7,905 bases of DNA, taken from NCBI GenBank assembly GCA_022360105.1, contig JAKSDL010000302.1, positions 1 to 7,905 of the forward strand, in the 5' to 3' direction. Numbering within the stretch: position 1 is the first letter of the stretch; every line of letters begins with the position of its first letter. Below the pieces are notes generated by a model. It worked only from the letters and a program-made list of their open reading frames with translations. It was not told the origin of the DNA and ran no database searches. Shown piece by piece: positions 1 through 6,683 of this stretch. This stretch comes from Pseudomonadota bacterium. GTDB lineage: Bacteria; SAR324; XYD2-FULL-50-16; JAHJRI01. The translations under genes were made by a program, and so were the position numbers.

Positions 1-549
1 ATAATACCCCAAAGTTTCCTCATAATCTTTGGATCGAATCAAAAATGCCGTCAGGATTTCACCCGGTTTGATATCGACCTTTCCCGGTCCAAGATAAAAC
101 TTGGAGATCGGGATTAAACGCTGCCCCGCTGGTCCTTCAACCTTCAGTTCGGTGTTCAGGCACATCAAGGCAGAAGCGCTATCGGCGCTGGTCACCCCAT
201 TACAAATATTTCCGCCAATGGTAGCAACATTACGGACTTGGGGTCCTCCCACTGTTCCCGAGGCCAGTGCCAGAATAGGGATGTGTTGGAGTATAATATC
301 CGACTGCATGGCTTCGCTGAAAGTCACGGCAGAACCGATGTAAATGGTTCCGTCATCTTGAATTTTCTGTACTTTCAGCTCTTCCAAACCATGAATATCT
401 ACCAGATGCTGAAATGCTTTTTTCCCCTCTCGCAGTCGGATCAGCACATCCGTTCCGCCCGAGAGAAGCCTGGCATCACTGTTGGCTTTTAAGAGTTCAA
501 TGGCGTGATCAATCGATTCGGCTTTTTCGTAGCTTTTAATATGAAACAT
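1..549 (-). CDS. xdhB: XdhB, FAD-binding subunit of xanthine dehydrogenase (3' end beyond window)
   Basis: This is the FAD subunit of a three-part molybdenum hydroxylase; in the family it passes electrons from the 2Fe-2S subunit to NAD+ or another acceptor in the cytoplasm. The window holds the first 183 residues, still open at position 1. E. coli XdhB is about 292 residues, so roughly the last 110 are missing. The classic FAD-binding loops are visible: SGGTDVLI at residues 30-37, RNVATIGGNI at 106-115 and the TSADS segment at 120-124, followed by the LGPGK stretch near 153-157. All match the CoxM/XdhB family and are intact, unlike the YgfM-like protein at the other end of the cluster. The ATG lies 15 bp after the xdhA stop, with a modest GAAAGGG ribosome-binding sequence just upstream, so co-translation with xdhA is likely. 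The 2Fe-2S subunit XdhC would be expected next, outside the window. Confidence 0.93.
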   Translation of the reverse strand, partial: MFHIKSYEKAESIDHAIELLKANSDARLLSGGTDVLIRLREGKKAFQHLVDIHGLEELKVQKIQDDGTIYIGSAVTFSEAMQSDIILQHIPILALASGTVGGPQVRNVATIGGNICNGVTSADSASALMCLNTELKVEGPAGQRLIPISKFYLGPGKVDIKPGEILTAFLIRSKDYEETLGYY

Positions 550-555
550 GTGACC

Positions 556-570
556 CTTTCATTTTTATTC
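556..570 (-). repeat. 15-bp direct repeat, copy 1 (xdhA stop / xdhB leader)
   Basis: GAATAAAAATGAAAG on the minus strand spans the xdhA stop codon and the xdhB ribosome-binding region. The identical 15 bases occur at 2867-2853, where they contain the xdhA start codon. Here the ATG inside the repeat opens only an eight-codon frame that overlaps the xdhB start out of frame. The sequence is A-rich, so chance is possible. Confidence 0.4.
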
Positions 571-2859
571 AATCAGTCCTTGTTCTTTAAAACAGCGGTA
601 TAGGACTTGTGGCGTCATCGGGAGCTCATTTACTGCAACACCCGTAGCATCTAGAATAGCATTGCGAATGGCAGGCGGAGGAGAAATTATAGGCGGCTCT
701 CCCAGTGATTTATTGCCGTAAGCAGCCGTTGGTTCAATAGTCTCTACAAAATCAGTGCGAATATCAGGGATGTCAGTGAAAGTCGGTACTTTGTAGTCGA
801 GCATATTGTTGTTATGAACCCAGCCAGTCTTTTCATCGATCAATACTTGCTCGGAAAGGGCTGCGCCAATAGCCATGGCTACACCTCCTTCAACCTGGCC
901 TCTTGCCATCACGGGATTTAAAATCACGCCGGAATCATGGATATTGTAGATTTCGTTAATGTACACCTTGCAAAGAGCGATATCGACAGTGATATCCACA
1001 AAAGTACATCCAAATGAAGGCGCATTGGTTGTGGTTTTATGGGATACATCAGCAGTGATTTGTCCACCCTTGTCTTTATCGTAGTACGAGTTCAAGGCCA
1101 GATCTTTTAAAGAAATCACAGCCTTGCCATCCCCTTTGAGGTGGACAATATCGTCTTTTACGATGGATAGTTCATCTGCAGGAAAACCGGTCAACACTTC
1201 GGCAAAATCCAGGATTTTCCCCTTCAATTCGGTAGCGGCTTTGAAAACAGCATTACCAACAACATAAGCCTGTCGGGATGCATACGATCCCGTATCAAAA
1301 GGTGTGACATCCGTATCTTGGGTTGACACGATATGTACGTCTTCCACAGAAATCCCAATCGTTTCTGCCGCCATTTGGGCGACTGTTGTATCGGAACCCT
1401 GTCCAATTTCTGTGGCTCCTGTCTGCACGTGGATAGAAGCATCCTGGTTAAAGATAATTCTGGCTCCGGCAATTTCTACGCAAACAGGGTAGGTGCCTGT
1501 GCCGTAGCTAAAACAGGCAACTCCCAAACCTCTGCGTTCGTTTCCTTGATTCTGATTGGTATAAGCCGGTTTTTTTTCGTCCCACTGAATCAACTTTCGA
1601 CCTTTCTCCAGACACTCCACTAAGCCACAGCTGGAGATAGGCTTTTTATTGAATGGATTTAAATCACCTTCGCGAGCTGCATTCTTTATTCTGAATTCGA
1701 CGGGATCGATTTTTAGGCTTCGTGCGGTGTCGTCAATGGCGCTTTCGAGGGCAAAGATGATTTGTGGAGAACCATACGCCCTCATCGCACCTCCCACCGG
1801 TATATTGGTGTATACTGTGCGTGCGTGGTAACCGATGGCCATCCTCGGATAAAGCAGGCAGCTTTTGCTTCCTGCCGCTGCCACAATGGAATGTCCATGA
1901 GAGGCATATCCGCCTGTCAGTGAGACTACTTCCATCTGTCTTGCCAGCAGAGTTCCGTCAGATTTGGTTGCCAGCCTGACGTCAAGATTCATGGGATGGC
2001 GATTTCTAGTGCAAAGCATGCACTCTTCCCGGGTCAGGGTGATTCTAACGGGTCTCCCATCCAACTTGCCGGTTAAAAAAGCGACCATCGGTTCCAGAAC
2101 AACATCCTGCTTATTACCGAATCCACCGCCAATGTATGGTTTGATAACCCGAACCCTGCCCCAGGGGATGTCCAGTGCTTGACCCACCACCCGTCTGGCA
2201 ATATGAGGTATCTGGGTGGATGAAACGATGACAATGTGTTTGAGATCGTCCATGTAGGCAAACGCCGTATGATTCTCAAGATGGAGATGCTGAACCATAT
2301 TGGTTTTATAGCTATCTCCATACACCAGATCTGCCTTTTGCAGGGAGTCTTGGATTGACCCGCCGCACTCAAATTGATGCTCTCCAACTACATTGGATGT
2401 TCCCCCATGGATGGGGATGGCATCCATGGCCAATGCTTTTTCGGCGGTAGTCAGCGCAGGAAGTTCTTCATATTCAACTTCGATTAGCTCCAGCGCTTCT
2501 TCTGCAATCAGTTCATTTTCCGCCACCACCACGGCAATTTCGTCTCCCAGGTGATGGATATCGCTGGTCAGTAACAGTTTATCGGCTACATCGGCATGAG
2601 CCGGGTCCATGGAATAGGGGTGACCAGCCGTGGCGATTTTAATTTGGGGAACATCGGAAAAGGTAAAAATCGCTTCCACTCCTGCTAGTTCCCTGGCCTT
2701 GGATGTATCAATCTTCTTAACCTTGCCGTGGGCAATGGCGCTGCGGAAGTATTTGGCCGTTAACATGCCTGGTCGGTAAAAATCGTCCGTGTATTGAGCC
2801 CTTCCCGTCACCTTGGCTACAGCATCTACACGATCTACCGCTTTTCCAATTGCTTTCAT
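565..2859 (-). CDS. xdhA: XdhA, molybdenum-binding subunit of xanthine dehydrogenase
   Basis: This is the catalytic molybdopterin subunit, which hydroxylates purines such as hypoxanthine or xanthine using water oxygen. It has 764 residues against about 752 for E. coli XdhA, which it matches along its whole length from memory. The small N-terminal aldehyde oxidase/xanthine dehydrogenase a/b hammerhead domain covers about residues 1-135 (KVTGRAQYTDD at 16-26; HHLGDEIAVVVAE at 102-114). The molybdopterin-binding region follows: GGGFGNKQD at 244-252, GGAMRAYGSPQ at 356-366 with the cofactor-contacting Arg360, GATEIGQGSDT at 481-491, and SLGEPP at 718-723, where Glu721 is the expected catalytic base. 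Gln251 sits where mammalian xanthine oxidase has a substrate-binding glutamate; E. coli XdhA has the same Gln. It lacks an iron-sulfur domain, so it needs XdhB and XdhC. The ATG at 2859 gives the family N-terminus, but the leader is A-rich with no Shine-Dalgarno sequence. Substrate could be another purine or N-heterocycle. Confidence 0.93.
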   Translation of the reverse strand: MKAIGKAVDRVDAVAKVTGRAQYTDDFYRPGMLTAKYFRSAIAHGKVKKIDTSKARELAGVEAIFTFSDVPQIKIATAGHPYSMDPAHADVADKLLLTSDIHHLGDEIAVVVAENELIAEEALELIEVEYEELPALTTAEKALAMDAIPIHGGTSNVVGEHQFECGGSIQDSLQKADLVYGDSYKTNMVQHLHLENHTAFAYMDDLKHIVIVSSTQIPHIARRVVGQALDIPWGRVRVIKPYIGGGFGNKQDVVLEPMVAFLTGKLDGRPVRITLTREECMLCTRNRHPMNLDVRLATKSDGTLLARQMEVVSLTGGYASHGHSIVAAAGSKSCLLYPRMAIGYHARTVYTNIPVGGAMRAYGSPQIIFALESAIDDTARSLKIDPVEFRIKNAAREGDLNPFNKKPISSCGLVECLEKGRKLIQWDEKKPAYTNQNQGNERRGLGVACFSYGTGTYPVCVEIAGARIIFNQDASIHVQTGATEIGQGSDTTVAQMAAETIGISVEDVHIVSTQDTDVTPFDTGSYASRQAYVVGNAVFKAATELKGKILDFAEVLTGFPADELSIVKDDIVHLKGDGKAVISLKDLALNSYYDKDKGGQITADVSHKTTTNAPSFGCTFVDITVDIALCKVYINEIYNIHDSGVILNPVMARGQVEGGVAMAIGAALSEQVLIDEKTGWVHNNNMLDYKVPTFTDIPDIRTDFVETIEPTAAYGNKSLGEPPIISPPPAIRNAILDATGVAVNELPMTPQVLYRCFKEQGLIE

Positions 2860-2867
2860 TTTTATTC
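2853..2867 (-). repeat. 15-bp direct repeat, copy 2 (xdhA translation start)
   Basis: This is the same GAATAAAAATGAAAG as at 570-556; here the ATG is the xdhA start codon. The two copies bracket the xdhA coding sequence almost exactly. No ribosome-binding sequence is visible within or just upstream of this copy. Confidence 0.4.
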
Positions 2868-2995
2868 TGTTTTTGATGTTGGAACTTGGATTTTAAATTT
2901 ACAGGATGTGAAAGCTACGCTTTCCATATGCATCAAAATCACATGAATGTTTACATATTATAAGCTAATTGCCATCTGCTAACGGCCAATTGCTT
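2860..2995 (-). promoter_or_regulatory. yqeB-xdhA intergenic region with possible internal promoter
   Basis: This is the only gap over 15 bp inside the cluster. On the minus strand an exact TATAAT lies at 2962-2957, about 100 nt before the xdhA ATG, but I find no good TTGACA-like -35 box at 16-18 bp from it. A Bacteroidota-type -7 box was also looked for; only an imperfect TGATTTTG is present. A perfect 6-bp hairpin GAAAGC-TAC-GCTTTC sits at 2910-2924; it has no following T-run, so it does not look like an intrinsic terminator. The gap may let xdhAB be transcribed separately from ygfM-xdhD-yqeB. Confidence 0.35.
2910..2924. repeat. Short perfect inverted repeat (6-bp arms, 3-nt loop)
   Basis: GAAAGC, loop TAC, then GCTTTC. 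It lies between the possible TATAAT and the xdhA start, so it would be in the xdhA leader if that promoter is real. It could be an operator half-site pair or a small RNA hairpin; it could also be chance. Confidence 0.35.
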
Positions 2996-3808
2996 CTATC
3001 TATTGAACTCCGACAAAACGGCTTCCAATACCGCACCGCCTATGGCGCGGGCTTTTTCTGAAACAGTGCTGCAATATTCAAGTTTCCCTCTCGGATCAAT
3101 GTCCCCGAGTTTGTATCCGGTTTTAACCTTGATTTGGCTTCTGATTAATCCCCTGATAATACCATCGATCTCTGATATAATTGGTTTATTGTTAACATGG
3201 CCAACAATCTCGCCCGATTTAACCGGTTCACCTATGGTACGATCACTGGAAAACATGCCATCTGCCGGAGATCTCAGCACCCTTTCGGAGGTATAGTTGC
3301 CAATTTCCCCGGGAATGCCTGTGTCCGGTTCGGCAGTTCCGTGCTTTATGACCCGGCCCAAATCATGTCCGCGATTCGTTTCGATTACAGCATGTACATC
3401 CGCACCAGCAGTAAAACCGGGTCCCAGGCCGATCACAAATGCGGCGTCATTAACGCCGGTTCCAAGGTTCCGCTTGGCAAGAACGGCATCAACAACCATG
3501 TCAAAAGACTTCCTCTTGAGGCTATGCCACTGGGGATCAACCATAATCGCAATCTGCCTTTTTTTCCAGGTTTTTTCGATTTCTGCCGGGCTTGATATCA
3601 GCCTGGCATCGATTCCTTCTACGGTTTGGATACCTTCATAAACAGCCTCACAAAATGAAACCCGACGCCTTACAGCCAGGGGTTTTTCCACTTCCAGCAT
3701 CACTATCTGCCTTAAGTTAGCGGCATGCAGTCTGCAGGCAACCCCACTCGCCATTTCGCCAGCTCCTTTGATGCAGATGGTTAATTCCGAAAGCGGTTTT
3801 CCTGTCAT
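2996..3808 (-). CDS. yqeB: YqeB, selenium-dependent molybdenum hydroxylase maturation protein (EF2563 family)
   Basis: This 270-residue protein belongs to the YqeB family that co-occurs with selenium-dependent molybdenum hydroxylases; its biochemical role is not established, but it is thought to help build or insert the selenium-modified molybdenum centre. Visible motifs are a Rossmann-like glycine loop KGAGEMASGVACRL at 14-27, NLGTG at 114-118, GLGPGFTAG at 127-135, ETNRGHDLGRVI at 143-154, a barrel-sandwich (biotinyl/lipoyl-like) segment near 178-206, GDIDPRG at 235-241 and EKARAIGGAVLEA at 251-263. E. coli YqeB is about 541 residues because an XdhC/CoxI-like domain precedes this region; here only the C-terminal half is present, the usual single-domain form in many bacteria. 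The start codon overlaps the xdhD stop in an ATGA, with a weak AAGGTG upstream, indicating translational coupling. Position between two hydroxylase catalytic genes suggests it serves at least one of them. Confidence 0.9.
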   Translation of the reverse strand: MTGKPLSELTICIKGAGEMASGVACRLHAANLRQIVMLEVEKPLAVRRRVSFCEAVYEGIQTVEGIDARLISSPAEIEKTWKKRQIAIMVDPQWHSLKRKSFDMVVDAVLAKRNLGTGVNDAAFVIGLGPGFTAGADVHAVIETNRGHDLGRVIKHGTAEPDTGIPGEIGNYTSERVLRSPADGMFSSDRTIGEPVKSGEIVGHVNNKPIISEIDGIIRGLIRSQIKVKTGYKLGDIDPRGKLEYCSTVSEKARAIGGAVLEAVLSEFNR

Positions 3809-6681
3809 TCAGACACCTTGCCCAAAGCTCTTAATATCTTCTCCGGTGTAAACGGCCACTCTCTCATCCAGATGCCTGTTGCATCGTGAATAGCAATGGC
3901 AATAGCGCAGGAAGCTCCGTTGGTGCTCACTTCCGAAATCGATTTACCTCCGAAAGGACCGTAAGGGTCGTCCGTGCGAACAAACTTCACTTTGAAATCT
4001 TCCGGTTCGTCACCTACCATGGGAACCCCGTAACTCTGGAGTTCCGGATTTAGACAATTGCCTTTCTCATCCATTTTCATCTCTTCCCACAAGGTATGAC
4101 CGATCGATTTTAATACTCCTCCGTAAACCTGACCTTCGGCTAATTCCGGATTGATTGGTGTGCCGCAATCCATGTAAGCATGATATCTCTGCACCTTCAC
4201 ATGCCCGGATTTAGTATTCACGGCAACCTGGCAGAAATGAGCACCGTAAGGTAAGGCTGTATCATGGGTGGTATAGGAAGCGTGACCGGAAAGCTGCCCT
4301 CTGCCGGTCCCGCTCTCGGCTTTGTGCACAATCTCATAAAAGGAAAGAGAATTCTTTTTCCCTTTTACCTGGGCCGGGTATTCCAGGATTAAGTCTGCTA
4401 CGGGTTCCTGTAGCATTTCGGAAGCGGCGTCCAGAATTTTTGACTTTAAATCTTCTGCTGCACTTTTGACGGCGTTTCCGGAAAAGTAGGTGCCGCTGGA
4501 AGCATACGCTCCGGTATCAAATGGAGTATGATCGGTATCTCCTGAAATTACAGTGGTTTTATCCAGTTCCGAACAAAGCACTTCGGCAGCGATTTTTGCA
4601 CATAAGGTGTCCAAGCCTGTGCCGATATCAGCTCCTCCCGTGTGAACAATCAGGGAACCATCGGAAATCAAGGTGACTCTTGCGTTGGACTGATCCAACC
4701 CCGGTAATCCGGAACCTTGTTGCATGATCACCATCCCTTTGCCGATGGCAACATCGGGATCATCGCTTTTTTCCTGTTGACCGTAATTGAATTCCTTTTT
4801 ACCGATCTCCAAGGCTTCGTCCAGTCCGCAACTGGCAACCTCAACCACTGCTCCCTCGGTTCCTTCTCCCAGGCAGCGCAAGATTTCCAGGACGGACCCT
4901 TCAGTAACGCGGTTTTTATCGATCAATTGTCCATGATCGATTTCCAGCTCGTCAGCCAATTCAGCAAGGGCTGTCTGCAAAGCAAAAGAGCCTTGCGGTG
5001 CCCCGTAACCCTGGTAAGCACCGGTTGGGTAAATGTTGGAGTAATACACCCTGACATCAAAAGACATGTTGGGGCAGGTGATTAAAGGCAATGACTTTGA
5101 GCAGGCGTTCATGGGCACGGTTAAACAGTGGTTGCCGTAAGGTCCTGTATTGGCCCGGACCTGCATGTCGATTGCCGTTAAAGTGCCATCTTTTTTTGCA
5201 CCAAGTTTAACTGTAATATTCATCGGATGGCGGGAACTGCAGGCAATAAACTCCTCTTCCCTGGTATATTGATAAAATACAGGTAGCCCTGTTTTCCAGG
5301 TTGCGAAGGCTGCAATGTCTTCCAGTAAAATATCCTGCTTGGAACCATAACCTCCACCAACTCGCTCTTTGACGACCCTGATACGATTTTCACTGATTCC
5401 CAGGATTTTGGCGATGTTTCGTCGCAGATGCCAGGGGACTTGCGTAGAGGCATGAATGACGAGTCTTTCACCTTCCATACGTGTGTAAACGGTATGGGGC
5501 TCACAAGGAGTGCAGTGTACCTGGGCAGATCTGTATTCTCTCTCGATTACCACATCTGCATCTTTGAACCCTTTGTCAGTATCACCGATGCCGTTTTGTA
5601 CGCTGGAAGCCAGGTTTTTGTGGGGATCAGCCCCGATCGGAAAGGGATAAATCACTTTGCCATCCCTGTCATCCGCTTTGGATTGTATTTCCTCAAGATT
5701 GTCCGGAGCTCCGCTCAAAAAATCGATATAACTGTTATGCACAACAGGAGCATTGCCGGCAGTCGCATCCTCAATCGAGAAAACCGGGTCAAGAATTTCA
5801 TAGTCCACCATGATTCTGGAAAGCGCTTTGACTGCAATCTCTTCAGTTTCAGCAACAACTGCCGCTACCCGGTCTCCCACGTGCCGCATCTTTTGTCCAA
5901 ACATTTTTTTGTCATGGGGAGAAGGCTCGGGGAATCCCTGACCGGCGGTGGTAAAATAAACATCAGGACAGTTTTTGTAAGTAATTACCATAACAACGCC
6001 GTTCATTTTTTCCACGGCTTCCGTGTCTATGGATTGGATATAGGCATGAGCGTAGGGACTGCGTAACACTTTAACCACCAAGCTTTCCGGCTGTACCATG
6101 TCTTCCACATAGGCACGTTTGCCTGTTACCAGTTGCGGACCATCCACTTTCGGTCGTACTTTTCCGACATGTTTTAGTTCAGGTAAAAACTCTTCAGCGA
6201 TACAGGCAACATAATCGGGATCTGCCACCCGTTCCTTAACCAGTTCGATAGCTTTGAAATAGGCGCTGTACCCTGTATCTCGAATAAATATGCAGGAAAG
6301 AGCTTCAACAATATCTTTTTGTGAGGGATTGGGATTTCGATTTAGTAACTCACTCAAAAGCAGAGCTGCCGCAGGTGCGTTATAACCGTCCTGCACGGCA
6401 CCTACGTCGATCAAGGCTTGTTGCACGGGGTGGAGTTCTCCGTTTTTGGAAAGGCATTCCACAGTCTTAATAATGTGACCATCCAGCTGCGCGGCAATCA
6501 ATAATCCTGCATTCACGGGTTTCCCATTAAGCAGAATAACGTCAGCCCCTGTAAAACCGGTTCTTGATTCGGCATTTCTTACAGAGCAAATGCCAATTCT
6601 CTGAAGAAGACGTTGTGCATTCTCGCCTGGAATTGCTTCGATGTTACAGGTGCGATCGTTTATTTTAAATCTGATTTCCAT
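3805..6681 (-). CDS. xdhD: XdhD-type molybdenum hydroxylase with fused cysteine-free ferredoxin-like domain
   Basis: This 958-residue protein closely matches E. coli XdhD (YgfN, about 956 residues), a putative selenium-linked hypoxanthine/purine hydroxylase. Residues 1-150 align with the two-cluster 2Fe-2S domain of the family, but none of the eight ligand cysteines remains. The a/b hammerhead domain follows (about 170-300; KMRHVGDRVAAVVAE at 264-278), then the molybdopterin region: GGGYGSKQD at 442-450, GAYQGYGAPQ at 554-563, GGADIGTGLDT at 682-692, DTGAYASSGTY at 722-732, and KSISE at 913-917, where Glu917 is the expected catalytic base. Gln557 replaces the usual cofactor-loop arginine, as in E. 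coli XdhD. I chose the ATG at 6681 because it starts the family N-terminus and follows a strong GGAGGAGG; an upstream TTG at 6714 would add 11 unrelated residues. It lies 2 nt after ygfM and overlaps yqeB by 4 nt, so the three are surely co-expressed. Substrate and electron partner are unproven. Confidence 0.92.
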   Translation of the reverse strand: MEIRFKINDRTCNIEAIPGENAQRLLQRIGICSVRNAESRTGFTGADVILLNGKPVNAGLLIAAQLDGHIIKTVECLSKNGELHPVQQALIDVGAVQDGYNAPAAALLLSELLNRNPNPSQKDIVEALSCIFIRDTGYSAYFKAIELVKERVADPDYVACIAEEFLPELKHVGKVRPKVDGPQLVTGKRAYVEDMVQPESLVVKVLRSPYAHAYIQSIDTEAVEKMNGVVMVITYKNCPDVYFTTAGQGFPEPSPHDKKMFGQKMRHVGDRVAAVVAETEEIAVKALSRIMVDYEILDPVFSIEDATAGNAPVVHNSYIDFLSGAPDNLEEIQSKADDRDGKVIYPFPIGADPHKNLASSVQNGIGDTDKGFKDADVVIEREYRSAQVHCTPCEPHTVYTRMEGERLVIHASTQVPWHLRRNIAKILGISENRIRVVKERVGGGYGSKQDILLEDIAAFATWKTGLPVFYQYTREEEFIACSSRHPMNITVKLGAKKDGTLTAIDMQVRANTGPYGNHCLTVPMNACSKSLPLITCPNMSFDVRVYYSNIYPTGAYQGYGAPQGSFALQTALAELADELEIDHGQLIDKNRVTEGSVLEILRCLGEGTEGAVVEVASCGLDEALEIGKKEFNYGQQEKSDDPDVAIGKGMVIMQQGSGLPGLDQSNARVTLISDGSLIVHTGGADIGTGLDTLCAKIAAEVLCSELDKTTVISGDTDHTPFDTGAYASSGTYFSGNAVKSAAEDLKSKILDAASEMLQEPVADLILEYPAQVKGKKNSLSFYEIVHKAESGTGRGQLSGHASYTTHDTALPYGAHFCQVAVNTKSGHVKVQRYHAYMDCGTPINPELAEGQVYGGVLKSIGHTLWEEMKMDEKGNCLNPELQSYGVPMVGDEPEDFKVKFVRTDDPYGPFGGKSISEVSTNGASCAIAIAIHDATGIWMREWPFTPEKILRALGKVSE
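6232..6681 (-). other. Degenerate 2Fe-2S domain within xdhD (all eight ligand cysteines replaced)
   Basis: This is a sub-region of xdhD, residues 1-150. The fold signature survives: LLNGKPVNAGL at 50-60 matches the usual LLDGKPVNSCL, GELHPVQQALIDVGAVQ at 81-97 matches the linker, and ALS..IRDTGY at 127-138 matches ALSGNLCRCTGY. At the ligand positions I read Ser39, Thr44, Asp47 and Gly59 for the plant-type cluster, and Asp98, Asn101, Ile133 and Asp135 for the second cluster. No conventional 2Fe-2S cluster can bind. The alignment was done by eye; Cys12, Cys32, Cys76 and Cys130 do not fall at ligand positions. Confidence 0.88.
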
Positions 6682-6683
6682 CT

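Noticed and set aside
1..549. xdhB as a truncated pseudogene
   Set aside because: The frame is open to position 1 with intact FAD motifs; the missing end is due to the window edge.
2910..2924. Rho-independent terminator after yqeB
   Set aside because: The stem is only 6 bp and no T-run follows on the minus strand.
3197..3641. Plus-strand open frames of 114-132 residues opposite yqeB
   Set aside because: Both are antisense to conserved YqeB motifs and overlap each other; shadows of the real gene.
5428..6066. 212-residue plus-strand open frame opposite xdhD
   Set aside because: It lies wholly antisense to a well-supported xdhD coding region, has no recognisable domain, and its composition is that of a shadow frame.
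3805..6681. Selenocysteine-encoding TGA in the hydroxylase genes
   Set aside because: Both molybdenum-subunit frames are continuous and full-length; selenium in this enzyme class is a labile cofactor ligand, not selenocysteine.
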